Source of the DNA: Calidifontibacter indicus
GTDB taxonomy: Bacteria; Actinomycetota; Actinomycetes; Actinomycetales; Dermatophilaceae
Assembly: GCF_003386865.1 (NCBI RefSeq)
Contig: NZ_QTUA01000001.1
Coordinates: forward strand, 1 to 64,000
Direction: 5' to 3'
Length of the DNA stretch: 64,000 nucleotides
This document shows positions 16,978 through 25,403 of this stretch, piece by piece. The notes below the pieces were generated by a model. The model ran no database searches and was not told the DNA's origin. It worked only from the letters and a program-made list of their open reading frames with translations. The position numbers were made by a program, and so were the translations under genes. The stretch's first letter is position 1. Each line of letters opens with the position of its first letter.

Positions 16978-18501
16978 ATGACCACCGACGAATCGTTCGA
17001 GGCGTTGTCCGAAGGCATGCACGACTCGTATCCGGGTGAGGCTGCCTCCTGCGCCGCAGTGGTGTCGGACGCGTTGGCCGCGGTGACCCGGCTGGCGCAG
17101 TTGACCGACAACCTCACTGATGCCGAACTCACTGCGGCGATGAGATCACTCGCGCTGGTGCACCAACAGACCGAAGCAGCCATGGTGAGCATCGCGTCCG
17201 ACGCGATCGAGCGTGGTGCGGTGTACCGGTCAACAGCGGCTGATGCGACGCAGTGGGTGCGGCGGCTGTCGACCGGCGAGTCCGCCACTGCGCTCCTGAG
17301 TGCCGACACCGTCTCTGCTGCAGGGCCGCTCGTGCCGGTCGACGAACCTGGCTCCGCCGCCGACGATGTGGACGAGCCGTGGCAGTGCGGTCTCGAACCC
17401 TCCCACGCCTCCCGGATCGCGAAGATCGCCGACGCCGTCCGCTCCCCGCTCAACAAGCCGTTGGCAGATGCATTGCAGTCGGGGCGGACCAACACCACCA
17501 TCGCGAAAACCTGCATCGACAACATCGACAAGATCCGGGCAGTCATCCCGACGGCGAGCCGCGAGGAGATCTACGGCTGGTTGCTCACCCTCGACGTCGG
17601 AGCCGGCGCGAAAACCGTCCGGGAACTCACCAAGCGCATCCTCGCCCAGTACGGCGACGAGGTCCTCGACCAGGCTGAGGACGAGCACCAACGCGTCGAA
17701 TCACTGTCCTGGTCGGACGAACCGAACGGGATGGTGAGGTTCACCGCCGACCTGTCGCCCGATCATGCCGAACAGGTGAAGCAGGCCGTCGACTCGCTCG
17801 CCGGACCATCACCGAAATCAGCGTGTTGCGATGATCCGCACCACCGGCACACCCCGGGCCCCGACGGCACGTCACAGAAGACGGGTGAGCCCGACCCCAG
17901 GAGCGCCGGGAAGCGTCGCGCCGACGCCCTGGTGTTGCTGCTGGGTCTCGGCGCCGAAGCCGTCGACGCAGACCGGGAGATCAAACACCGCGGATCCGCC
18001 ACGTTGGTCGTCACGATCGACTTCCTCGTCCTCGCCGGGATCCTCGCCGGGCTCGGCATCACCGACACCGACACCGGCGTCTCCCCCGACACCGTGCGAC
18101 AACTCGCCTGTGACGCAGACATCCTGCCGATGGTCCTCGGGTCGAAGAACCAACCCCTCAACATCGGCCGCAAGAAACGCTTGGTGGAAGACGAACTACG
18201 ACGAGCCGTGATCCACCGCGACAAACACTGCACCTACGCCGGCTGCGACCGACCACCGGTCATGTGCGAGTGTTTTTGGGGTCTCCGCGAAGTATCGGAG
18301 CGAGGAACGAGCGGAGAACTTCGTGGGGTGAAGGTTCTCCACGTCGAATCCTGGTGGGCCGGCGGCGACACCTCGTTGGCGAACAGTGCCCTGCTGTGCA
18401 GCACCCACCACCGCATCGTCCACCGCGACCACCTCACCGCCACCGTCACCGACACCGGCGTCACCTGGCACTACGCCCACACCGAGACCGCAGTCGCGTG
18501 A
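16978..18501 (+). CDS. DUF222 / HNH endonuclease-like protein with interrupted HNH motif
   Basis: 507 residues. The DUF222 helical domain fills about residues 30-330 (LTDAELTAAMRSLALVHQQT; LVVTIDFLVLAGILAGLG). The C-terminal HNH module starts HRDKHCTYAGCDRPPVMCEC, where relatives continue directly HHV.W..GG. Here about 21 extra residues (FWGLREVSERGTSGELRGVK) intervene before HVESWWAGGDTSLANSALLC and STHHRIVH. The insertion is in frame and encoded by a palindromic repeat. One of the paired histidines is lost. DUF222/HNH proteins are abundant in actinobacteria, many in association with mobile DNA; nuclease activity here is uncertain. Confidence 0.85.
   Translation: MTTDESFEALSEGMHDSYPGEAASCAAVVSDALAAVTRLAQLTDNLTDAELTAAMRSLALVHQQTEAAMVSIASDAIERGAVYRSTAADATQWVRRLSTGESATALLSADTVSAAGPLVPVDEPGSAADDVDEPWQCGLEPSHASRIAKIADAVRSPLNKPLADALQSGRTNTTIAKTCIDNIDKIRAVIPTASREEIYGWLLTLDVGAGAKTVRELTKRILAQYGDEVLDQAEDEHQRVESLSWSDEPNGMVRFTADLSPDHAEQVKQAVDSLAGPSPKSACCDDPHHRHTPGPDGTSQKTGEPDPRSAGKRRADALVLLLGLGAEAVDADREIKHRGSATLVVTIDFLVLAGILAGLGITDTDTGVSPDTVRQLACDADILPMVLGSKNQPLNIGRKKRLVEDELRRAVIHRDKHCTYAGCDRPPVMCECFWGLREVSERGTSGELRGVKVLHVESWWAGGDTSLANSALLCSTHHRIVHRDHLTATVTDTGVTWHYAHTETAVA
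18277..18340. repeat. Palindromic mini-repeat inserted in the HNH motif
   Basis: About 65 bp. CGAAGT (from 18288) pairs with ACTTCG (to 18323), with GGAGCGAG / CGAGCGGAG-type sequence between, and GGGGT occurs at both sides. It falls exactly between the codons for MCEC and HVESWW of the HNH gene and keeps the frame. Its GAGCGAGGAACGAGCGGAG core looks like a dispersed palindromic unit rather than coding sequence. Confidence 0.65.
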
Positions 18502-18579
18502 CAAGTCCCCTTGGCTTCGAAACGCGCTCGTCCCTCGCACTCCTCGGCCCAGCGGCAGTGGGGCTCAGCGGCAGGGGGC

Positions 18580-18912
18580 TCAGCGGCGGTCGGAGGCGAC
18601 GTACGCCGCGCCCGCGGCGAGCGCTGTGACGGCAGCGACCGAGGGCCACGCGCCGATCTTCTTGGCCAGCGGGTGCGAACCGCCGAAGCCGCCCAGGTAC
18701 AGAGCGCTCAGCGCGCCGGCGGTGACCGGGCCACCCTTGGCCAGCCAGGTGCGTCCGGCCAGTGCTCCGCAACCGGCCAACAGCACGCCACCCAGCGGAC
18801 GGATGCCGCTCTCGCGGGCGACCAGGAATCCGCCGACCAGTCCCAGCGCCACGACCGGTGCGGTGTTGACCTCGGTCGCGGGCAGCAAGCTCATTCCGTT
18901 TCGTGCGCTCAT
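18580..18912 (-). CDS. Small conserved membrane protein
   Basis: 110 residues, almost entirely hydrophobic. Three to four helices are visible (TAPVVALGLVGGFLVA, PLGGVLLAGCGALAGRTW, PVTAGALSALYLGG, and AVTALAAGAAYVAS near the C-terminus). Small residues and Gly-Gly pairs dominate. The start MSARNGMSLLPATEVNTAP is chosen at 18912. I do not recognise a family with a known role. It is on the same strand as the TrmH-type gene but separated by a large inverted repeat. Confidence 0.65.
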   Translation of the reverse strand: MSARNGMSLLPATEVNTAPVVALGLVGGFLVARESGIRPLGGVLLAGCGALAGRTWLAKGGPVTAGALSALYLGGFGGSHPLAKKIGAWPSVAAVTALAAGAAYVASDRR

Positions 18913-18955
18913 GGCTGCACGGTACGACGCGAGTCTGGGCGGGCGATCGGCAGAC

Positions 18956-19055
18956 CGGACACCCGCGCTGCAACTCGCGCGACCTGGGTAGCAAGAACCG
19001 CGGATTTCCGCGGTTTCGGTCGGCGCCGGAGGTCGAGTTGCAGCGCGAGTGTCCG
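18956..19055. repeat. Nested inverted repeats downstream of the TrmH-type gene
   Basis: The outer arms (CGGACAC..GCGCTGCAACTCG at 18956-18977 and CGAGTTGCAGCGC..GTGTCCG at 19034-19055) are complementary apart from two bases. Inside is a perfect 9-bp hairpin, AACCGCGGA / TCCGCGGTT (18996-19015). It begins six bases after the stop of the minus-strand methyltransferase, so it may terminate it. Confidence 0.75.
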
Positions 19056-19060
19056 CCTCG

Positions 19061-19753
19061 TCATTCAGACCGGCCCACCGCAGCACTCAGGCTCGGCCGC
19101 TGACCCCAGACGTGTCGACGGATCCACGCGTGCATCGCCACCGCCGCCGCCGCACCGGCGTTGATCGAACGGGTGGAGCCGTACTGCTCGATGTGCAGGA
19201 TCACCTCGCACACCTCGCGCATCGGCGCCGACAACCCCGGCCCCTCCTGCCCGAAGACCAGCACGCACCCGCGCGGCAGGTCGTAGGGCTCGATCGGCAC
19301 CGAGCCCGGCACGTTGTCGATACCCACCAGCGTCAGACCCTCGGCGCCCGCCCAGTCGGCGAGGTCCTGGGCCATCGGGTGGTGGAACTCGTGCTGGTAG
19401 CGGTCGGTGACCATCGCGCCGCGCCGATTCCACCGCCGCTTGCCGACGATGTGGAAAGCCTTGGCGTTGAACGCGTTCGCGGTGCGGATCACCGAACCGA
19501 TGTTGAAGTCGTGCTCCCAGTTCTCGACCGCGACATGGAAGTCGTGCCGGGAGGTGTCGAGGTCGGCGACGATCGCCTCAAGGGTCCAGTAGCGGTAGCG
19601 GTCCTCGACGTTGCGCCGGTCGCCCTCGCGCAACAACTGCTCGTCGTAGGGCGCCAGCACGGCACCGGAATCGTCGACCGGCCAGTCGCCGGGCCAGGGC
19701 CCGACACCGATCTCGTCCTCGACTTGACTGTCGCCCGAGTTCTGCTGAGACAC
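19061..19753 (-). CDS. TrmH-family (SpoU) RNA 2'-O-methyltransferase
   Basis: 230 residues. SPOUT methyltransferases modify ribose 2'-OH of tRNA or rRNA using SAM through a knotted fold. Motif 1 is ENWEHDFNIGSVIRTANAF (Asn/Arg), motif 2 is CVLVFGQEGPGLS, and motif 3 is QYGSTRSINAGAAAAVAMH. All three are intact. GTG at 19753 is chosen; it leaves a 5-bp gap to the transporter ATPase stop. The RNA target cannot be told from sequence. A homologous gene lies near pyrE and clpB in mycobacteria. Confidence 0.9.
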   Translation of the reverse strand: MSQQNSGDSQVEDEIGVGPWPGDWPVDDSGAVLAPYDEQLLREGDRRNVEDRYRYWTLEAIVADLDTSRHDFHVAVENWEHDFNIGSVIRTANAFNAKAFHIVGKRRWNRRGAMVTDRYQHEFHHPMAQDLADWAGAEGLTLVGIDNVPGSVPIEPYDLPRGCVLVFGQEGPGLSAPMREVCEVILHIEQYGSTRSINAGAAAAVAMHAWIRRHVWGQRPSLSAAVGRSE

Positions 19754-19758
19754 GCGGC

Positions 19759-20490
19759 TCAGTGCAGCAGACGCGACAGGAATTGCTGCAGACGGGGGTT
19801 CTCCGGGTGGTCCAGCACCTGCTCGGGGGCGCCGCGTTCGACGATCTGTCCGCCGTCGAGGAAGCACACCTGGTCGGCCACCGAGCGGGCGAACCCCATC
19901 TCGTGGGTGTTGAGGATCATCGTGACGCCCTCCTGCTTGAGTTCGCCGAGCAGATCGAGCACCTCCCCGACGAGTTCGGGGTCGAGCGCGGAGGTGACCT
20001 CGTCGAGCAGCATCAGCCGCGGGGAGTTCACCAGCGCGCGAGCGATCGCGACGCGTTGCTGCTGACCGCCCGACAGGTCGTCGGGCCGGGCTTTCGCCTT
20101 GTGCGCCAGACCGACCCGCTCGAGCATGCCCATCGCCGCATCGCGGGCCTCGGCTCGGTCGCGCTTGTGCACACGCACCGGCGCGAGCGTGACGTTGTCG
20201 AGCACACTCATGTGCGGGAACAGGTTGTACGCCTGGAACACGACACCCATCTGGGCACGCACCTTGTCGACATCGACCCGCGGGTCGGTGATGTCGCGTC
20301 CGGCGAAGGTGACGACACCGTCGTCGACCTCTTCCAAAAGGTTGATGCAGCGCAGGATCGTCGACTTGCCCGAGCCGGAGGCCCCGATGAGCACGACGCA
20401 CTCGCCCTCGTCGACGGCGAGCTCGACCTGCCGCAGCACGGTGTGGGTGCCGAAGCTCTTGCGCACGCCGTCGAGTTCGAGCAGGCTCAC
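19759..20490 (-). CDS. Polar amino-acid ABC transporter ATP-binding protein
   Basis: 243-residue ABC ATPase of the GlnQ/HisP type. Walker A GASGSGKST (about 37-45), Q-loop FQAYNLFPH, signature LSGGQQQRVAIARAL, Walker B LMLLDEVTSALD, and H-loop NTHEMGFAR are all present. The GTG start overlaps the permease stop by 4 bp. It forms an operon with the permease and, further up, the binding protein: binding protein, permease, ATPase, then the methyltransferase. Confidence 0.94.
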   Translation of the reverse strand: MSLLELDGVRKSFGTHTVLRQVELAVDEGECVVLIGASGSGKSTILRCINLLEEVDDGVVTFAGRDITDPRVDVDKVRAQMGVVFQAYNLFPHMSVLDNVTLAPVRVHKRDRAEARDAAMGMLERVGLAHKAKARPDDLSGGQQQRVAIARALVNSPRLMLLDEVTSALDPELVGEVLDLLGELKQEGVTMILNTHEMGFARSVADQVCFLDGGQIVERGAPEQVLDHPENPRLQQFLSRLLH

Positions 20491-21365
20491 AGCATCCCTC
20501 CCGCACCCTGGAAGCCCTGCTTGCGCGCGTACCAGTCGGTGAACCGTGCCATCGGCACCGTCAGGCAGACGAACAGGAAACCGGCGACGACGTACGGCGT
20601 GAAGTTGAAGTCGATGGCGGTGGAGATCTGGGCCGCCTTGATCGCGTCGACCACACCGAGCACCGCGATGAGACCGGAGTCCTTCTGCAGCGACACGAGG
20701 TCGTTCATCAGGGCCGGGATGACCCGACGCACCGCCTGCGGCATCACCACGAACCGCAGCGTCTGGCCGTAGCCGAGCCCGAGCGACCGGGCGGCAGCGC
20801 GCTGCGACGGGTGCACCGACTCGATGCCGGCGCGCAGCACCTCCGCGACGTACGCCGAATAGGACAGCACCAGCGCGACGCCACCCCAGAAGATGCTCGT
20901 GTCGGGCAGACCCTGCAGGCCCAGCGCCGGCATGCCGAATCCGAGCAGCAGCAACAACAGCAGCAACGGCAGACCGCGGAACAGGTCGGTGTAGACCACG
21001 GCGAACATCCGGAACGGGAAGAACACCGGGCCGCGCAGCGTGCGCATCACCGCGAGCAGCATCGACCACGCGAGGATGACGACGCCGCAGATGAGCATCA
21101 CCCTGATGTTCAGCCAGAGCCCGCGCAGCACATCGGGGAACGACTCCTTCGCCTTCTCCCAGTTGAAGAAGGTTTCGTGCACTGCGGCCCAGCCCGGGCT
21201 GGTGACCAGCAACGTGCCGGCGACACCGAGCACCACGATCGTGCTCAACGTCGCGATGAGCGCGGATCGCCGTTGCCGGCTCGCCCGGTAGGCGGCCCGT
21301 TCCCGCTCGACGGCCGACGGGGTCCAGTCGTCCTTGGTCGTTGCTTCGTTCGGGGCAGCGGTCAT
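20487..21365 (-). CDS. Polar amino-acid ABC transporter permease
   Basis: 292 residues with about six membrane helices, the first at ALIATLSTIVVLGVAGTLLV. The EAA loop is AARSLGLGYGQTLRFVVMPQ (about 205-225). The segment MLLAVMRTLRGP and DLFRGLPLLLLLLLLG is typical of the His/Gln/Arg permease subfamily. An N-terminal charged cytoplasmic tail of about 35 residues precedes helix 1. It overlaps the ATPase gene by 4 bp. A single permease gene suggests a homodimer. Confidence 0.92.
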   Translation of the reverse strand: MTAAPNEATTKDDWTPSAVERERAAYRASRQRRSALIATLSTIVVLGVAGTLLVTSPGWAAVHETFFNWEKAKESFPDVLRGLWLNIRVMLICGVVILAWSMLLAVMRTLRGPVFFPFRMFAVVYTDLFRGLPLLLLLLLLGFGMPALGLQGLPDTSIFWGGVALVLSYSAYVAEVLRAGIESVHPSQRAAARSLGLGYGQTLRFVVMPQAVRRVIPALMNDLVSLQKDSGLIAVLGVVDAIKAAQISTAIDFNFTPYVVAGFLFVCLTVPMARFTDWYARKQGFQGAGGML

Positions 21366-21405
21366 CGCCGGCTCCCGACGACGACTGCTGGGCGGACGCG
21401 GCGGG

Positions 21406-22305
21406 TCACGACAGCTTCGGCGCGCCCTGCTTGGACAGCCACTCGTCGGCGAGCTGGGTCAGGGTGCCCTTCGAGCGCAGCGCGTCGACCGCCTTGGTCA
21501 CGCACCCGGTGAGGGCAGAACCCTTCGGCAGCACCGCACCGAACTGCTCCGGCTTGTCGGCGGCCGGCAGCTGCCCGACGATCGCGCCCTTGTCGTCCAT
21601 CTGCGCCGCGGTCATGTAGAACGCGGTCGGCAGGTCGACGACGATGCCGTCGACCTGGTGACTCTTGAGCGCCTGGACGGCGAGGTCGTTGGTGTCGAAG
21701 ACCGAGGGGTCCTTGCTCGGCTTGATCTGGTCCTTCAGCGCGGTGTACGAGGTGGTGCCCACTTGGGCACCGAGCTTGGCGTTCTTCAGGTCGGCGACCG
21801 TCGTCTTGCCGTCGATCGGGCTGCCCTTGTAGGTGATGACGACCTGGGTGACGTCGTAGTAACCGCTGGAGAAGTCGACGGCCTTGCGGCGGTCCTCGCT
21901 GATCGACACCTGGTTGAGGTCGAGGTCGAACGCCTTCGGGCCGGGGGTGATCACGTTGTTGAACGGCACCTTCGCCCAGACCACCTCGGCCTTGGTGTAA
22001 CCGAGTTCCTGCGCAATCGCGTAGGCGACGGCCGACTCGTACCCCTTGCCGTTGCTCGGGGTGTTGTCGGAGAACCACGGCTCGTAGGCCGGGTTGTCGG
22101 TGCCGATCGTCAGCTTGCCCGCAGTCTTCGTCTTCAGCGACGCCTTGTCACACGACGCCGCAGCCGAAGTATCCGAACCGGCCGCCGACGAACTGGTCGA
22201 GCTCGACGAATCCGACTTCGGCGCACCGCATGCCGCGAGCAGGACGACCGTGGACACCACACCAATGCGCCGGGCGAACAGGCCGGCGGAGGAAGAACGC
22301 ACCAT
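21406..22305 (-). CDS. Amino-acid ABC transporter substrate-binding lipoprotein
   Basis: 299 residues, type 3 solute-binding protein. The lipobox is VVLLAACGAP (Cys about residue 26), followed by a Ser-rich linker. The binding fold carries LTIGTDNPAYEPWF, GYESAVAYAIAQELG and DLDLNQVSISEDRRKAVDFS, the classical polar amino-acid pattern with the conserved Arg. The C-terminal QLADEWLSKQ ends normally. It opens the operon with the permease (40 bp on). The substrate is probably a polar or basic amino acid. Confidence 0.93.
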   Translation of the reverse strand: MVRSSSAGLFARRIGVVSTVVLLAACGAPKSDSSSSTSSSAAGSDTSAAASCDKASLKTKTAGKLTIGTDNPAYEPWFSDNTPSNGKGYESAVAYAIAQELGYTKAEVVWAKVPFNNVITPGPKAFDLDLNQVSISEDRRKAVDFSSGYYDVTQVVITYKGSPIDGKTTVADLKNAKLGAQVGTTSYTALKDQIKPSKDPSVFDTNDLAVQALKSHQVDGIVVDLPTAFYMTAAQMDDKGAIVGQLPAADKPEQFGAVLPKGSALTGCVTKAVDALRSKGTLTQLADEWLSKQGAPKLS

Positions 22306-22436
22306 GGCCGAAGCGTACGCGGGCGGCGCCGCCCGAACTCCGGCGATTCCGCAGATTGGTCACCCGTTCAGTGGCGGCGACACCGCCGATGACGGCGGCT
22401 CGCGGGCGTCATTCAGGGAACGATCATCCGTCCCCG

Positions 22437-22442
22437 TACGCT
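22437..22442 (+). promoter_or_regulatory. -10-like box of a probable leaderless dedA transcript
   Basis: TACGCT ends 8 nt before GTG (22451), which is itself followed by the in-frame ATG at 22454. No ribosome-binding site is visible, so transcription probably begins at or next to the start codon. Confidence 0.45.
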
Positions 22443-22453
22443 GGTGTCCCGTG

Positions 22454-23131
22454 ATGCATACTTTCGCTCCTGTCGCTCTCGGCCCGAGCTGGATGGACCC
22501 TGCGTGGCTCCTGGATCAGTACGGCGGGGCGTTCTTCTGGATCTCATTGATCATCGTCTTCGTCGAGTGCGGCCTGTTCTTCCCGATCCTGCCGGGCGAC
22601 TCGCTGCTGTTCGCGATCGGCATGTTCTCGGTCGGCAACTACGGATTCGACATCCCGTTGTACGTCTCGATCCCCGCGCTCATGGTGGCAGCGTTCGCGG
22701 GCAACGTGGTCGGCTACGAGATCGGACGCAAGATCGGCCCGCCGTTGTACGAGCGGGACGGCCGAATCATCAAGCGCAAGTACTTCGACCAGACGAACAA
22801 GTTCTTCGACAAGCACGGCAACAAGGCGCTGGTCATCGGCCGGTTCGTGCCGATCGTGCGCACCTTCATCACCGTGGTCGCCGGTGTCACCAAGATGGAC
22901 CGCAAGCGGTTCTTCACCTGGTCGGCGGTCGGCGCGGTGCTCTGGGTCGCGCTCATCGTCGGCGCGGGCGCGCTGCTCGGCAAGACCTTCCCGGGCCTGG
23001 GCAAGAACATCGATCTCGCGATCGTGGTGATCGTCGTGCTCTCGGTGCTCCCGATGGTCTTCGAATACCTCAAGCACCGCCGCGAGGCCAACCAGATCGT
23101 CGAGGACGTCGTCGAGGAGGCGCGCGACTGA
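22454..23131 (+). CDS. DedA-family membrane protein
   Basis: 225 residues with about five hydrophobic segments. Family motifs: FVECGLFFPILPGDSLLFAIG (reentrant region), GNVVGYEIGRKIGPPLYER and the Arg-rich KALVIGRFVPIVRTFITVVAG. DedA proteins are implicated in lipid (undecaprenyl phosphate) translocation and envelope homeostasis. Either GTG 22451 or ATG 22454 could start it; both are in frame and a leaderless mRNA fits. In mycobacteria a dedA gene also lies next to fba. Confidence 0.93.
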   Translation: MHTFAPVALGPSWMDPAWLLDQYGGAFFWISLIIVFVECGLFFPILPGDSLLFAIGMFSVGNYGFDIPLYVSIPALMVAAFAGNVVGYEIGRKIGPPLYERDGRIIKRKYFDQTNKFFDKHGNKALVIGRFVPIVRTFITVVAGVTKMDRKRFFTWSAVGAVLWVALIVGAGALLGKTFPGLGKNIDLAIVVIVVLSVLPMVFEYLKHRREANQIVEDVVEEARD

Positions 23132-23167
23132 CGCGCGAGCCGCGCGGGGCGCGCACGAGTCAGCTTC

Positions 23168-23206
23168 AGTGAAGGTCGGTGTTGCCAGAGCAGCGCCGAT
23201 CTTTCA
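23168..23206 (+). terminator. Candidate terminator after dedA
   Basis: GTGAAGGTCGGTG (from 23169) can pair with CGCCGATCTTTCAT (to about 23206) with G-U pairs and one bulge around a GC-containing loop. It lies 37 bp after the dedA stop and before the next promoter. Confidence 0.4.
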
Positions 23207-23256
23207 TTGGAGCCGCGAGACACGCGAGCCTCCCCGTACAGCGAGGCCTGCACTCC

Positions 23257-23262
23257 TAGGCT
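23257..23262 (+). promoter_or_regulatory. -10 box, leaderless start of the ABC exporter operon
   Basis: TAGGCT lies 6 nt before the ATG at 23269. This spacing places the transcription start at the initiation codon. No Shine-Dalgarno sequence is present. Confidence 0.55.
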
Positions 23263-23268
23263 CGCGCC

Positions 23269-24201
23269 ATGAGCGAGCAGCAGCCCGGTGCACCGGGCAT
23301 CGAGGTCGACCGGGTGCACCGCGCGTTCGGCCCGGTCGTCGCGGTCGACGAGATGACCTTCACCGCGCCGTCCGGGGCGGTCACGGCGCTGGTCGGGCCC
23401 AACGGATCGGGCAAGACCACCCTCATGCTGATGCTCGCCTCCCTGCTGGAGCCCGACCGCGGTTGGGTGCGGATCGACGGGTTCGACCCGGTGACGCATC
23501 CGTCGGAGGTGCGGCGCCGGATCGGCTGGATGCCGGACGGATTCGGCACCTGGGACGCACTCACCGTGCGGGAGGTGCTGCACACCATCGGATCGGCCTA
23601 CCGGATGCCGAAGGCGCAGGTCGCCGAACGCACCGACATCGTGCTCAAGCAGTGCTTCCTCACCGATCTCGCCGACCGGCGTGCGCGGGTGCTCTCGCGG
23701 GGGCAGAAGCAGCGGCTCGGCCTCGCCCGGGCACTGCTGCACGACCCGAGTGTGCTCGTGCTCGACGAACCCGCATCTGGGCTCGACCCGCGCAGCCGCA
23801 TCGAACTGCGTGACCTGCTGCGCCGGGCGGCCGCCGAGGGCCGCACCGTGCTGGTGTCGAGTCACATCCTGTCGGAGTTGGAGGAGGTCGCCGACCGCGT
23901 GGTGATCGTGGCCGACGGCCGGACGATCTCCGAGGGGCCGATCGAGCAGACCGGCCAGGACGCGGGGGTGCGGGTCAGGATCAACGCGCTCGACGAGGGC
24001 GTGCTGCGAGCGACCCTCGCGCGGCGCGGGGTGCGCCTCGAGGAGTCCGGACGGCTGGTCGAAGTGCACGTAGGCGGCCAGGAACAGGCCGCGAGTCTGT
24101 TGCACGATCTGGTGACCGACGGGGTGCAGGTCACCGGCTTCGCCCCGGTGCACACGGCGCTCGAGGCGGCCTACCTCGACGCGACGCAGGACCGCCGATG
24201 A
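23269..24201 (+). CDS. ABC exporter ATP-binding protein
   Basis: 310 residues, CcmA/NatA-type ATPase. Walker A LVGPNGSGKTTLM (about 43-55), signature VLSRGQKQRLGLARAL, Walker B VLVLDEPASGLDPRSR and H-loop VSSHILSELEEV are intact. A C-terminal regulatory extension of about 90 residues follows the core. It overlaps the permease gene by 4 bp (ATGA). The pair probably exports a hydrophobic or peptide substrate that is not predictable. Confidence 0.92.
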   Translation: MSEQQPGAPGIEVDRVHRAFGPVVAVDEMTFTAPSGAVTALVGPNGSGKTTLMLMLASLLEPDRGWVRIDGFDPVTHPSEVRRRIGWMPDGFGTWDALTVREVLHTIGSAYRMPKAQVAERTDIVLKQCFLTDLADRRARVLSRGQKQRLGLARALLHDPSVLVLDEPASGLDPRSRIELRDLLRRAAAEGRTVLVSSHILSELEEVADRVVIVADGRTISEGPIEQTGQDAGVRVRINALDEGVLRATLARRGVRLEESGRLVEVHVGGQEQAASLLHDLVTDGVQVTGFAPVHTALEAAYLDATQDRR

Positions 24202-25319
24202 GCGCGCCGGCCGCAGCCCGGATGAGCGGGCAAGGCGTGCGCACCGTCGCCGGACTCGAACTGAAGCAGCGGGCCCGCACCTCGCGCTGGCCGGTGGTGC
24301 TCGGCGTGTGGTTCCTGCTGATCGCGGCCGTCGCGTTGCTGACGTGGTACGGCATCAGCTCCCAGGACCAGACCTACCAGGACCTCGAGGGCGCCACCCA
24401 CACCGAGAGCGCCGGCCGCTCGATGTACGACCTGACGACCTTCTTCGTGCTCGGGCTGTCGATGCTCATCGTGCCGTCGTTGACCGCCACCAGCATCAAC
24501 TCCGATCGCGAGCAGGGGGTGCTCGCGACGCTGCAGACGACCCTCTTGTCGCCCGCCGACATCGTGATCGGCAAGTGGGTCGCCTCGATCTGCATGACAC
24601 TCGTCTTCCTCGCCACTGCCCTGCCGTTCCTGATCTGGGGCTGGGTGGCCGGTCATGCCGGACCGTGGCCGATCCTGCGGTCGATGGTCGCGCTGCTCGC
24701 GGTGCTGGCGGTGATCAGCGCGATCGGGCTGATGTTCTCGACGCTTACGGCGCGGCCGGTCGGATCGGCCGTGCTCACCTATCTCGCGGTGGCGACCCTG
24801 GTCATCGGCACCCTCATCGCGTTCATGCTGAGCCTCAAACCGTTCGAATCGGTCGACACCGTGCAGGTGCGCACGATTCCGCAGTCGTGGTACGAGGAAC
24901 ACCCGAACGACAACCCCACCACCTCCGAGTGCGTCACCACGACGCAGGAGCAGGTGCGCGTGCACACCGAGAAGACGTGGTGGTTGCTCGCGATGAACCC
25001 CGTCGTCATCGTCGCGGACGCCGGTTTCGTCGAGCGCTCGGACGGGCTGATCGACACCTCCGGTACCGCCCCGATGGCCGCGATCGCCGAGGGTGTGGGC
25101 TCGGCGCGCAAGGGACCCGAGACCGGCACGCTCAACTGGTGCGACGTCGGCGACACCGGTGGCCTTCCGTCGACGCCGAGCGCGCGGGCCGGGCAGCCGC
25201 CGAGTTGGCCTTGGGGCCTCGGCATCCTCACGGTGATCGGGATCGGCTCGCTCGTGGTGGCGATCCGCCGCACGCACACGCCGATCAAGCGGCTGCCGAA
25301 CGGCACCCGCATCGCCTGA
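24198..25319 (+). CDS. ABC exporter permease with large extracellular loop
   Basis: 373 residues, ABC-2 type. Hydrophobic helices: VVLGVWFLLIAAVALLTWYG (about 33-52), FFVLGLSMLIVPSLTATS, SICMTLVFLATALPFLIWGW, MVALLAVLAVISAIGLMFST, and YLAVATLVIGTLIAFMLSLK. A polar loop of about 130 residues with QVRTIPQSWYEEHPND follows, before the last helix PWGLGILTVIGIGSLVVA. The ...NSDREQGVLATLQTTLLS motif is typical of ABC-2 permeases. A bidirectional terminator follows. Confidence 0.87.
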   Translation: MSAPAAARMSGQGVRTVAGLELKQRARTSRWPVVLGVWFLLIAAVALLTWYGISSQDQTYQDLEGATHTESAGRSMYDLTTFFVLGLSMLIVPSLTATSINSDREQGVLATLQTTLLSPADIVIGKWVASICMTLVFLATALPFLIWGWVAGHAGPWPILRSMVALLAVLAVISAIGLMFSTLTARPVGSAVLTYLAVATLVIGTLIAFMLSLKPFESVDTVQVRTIPQSWYEEHPNDNPTTSECVTTTQEQVRVHTEKTWWLLAMNPVVIVADAGFVERSDGLIDTSGTAPMAAIAEGVGSARKGPETGTLNWCDVGDTGGLPSTPSARAGQPPSWPWGLGILTVIGIGSLVVAIRRTHTPIKRLPNGTRIA

Positions 25320-25349
25320 CGCGCGGGCGCACGCGAGCACACACGACAG

Positions 25350-25380
25350 CCGGTGGCCTTCCCCCTTGGAAGGCCACCGG
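25350..25380. terminator. Bidirectional terminator
   Basis: CCGGTGGCCTTCC (25350-25362) and GGAAGGCCACCGG (25368-25380) form a perfect 13-bp stem with a 5-nt loop between the convergent permease and DUF2339 genes. Confidence 0.85.
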
Positions 25381-25403
25381 CGGTGTTCACGACACCCTTG
25401 TTC

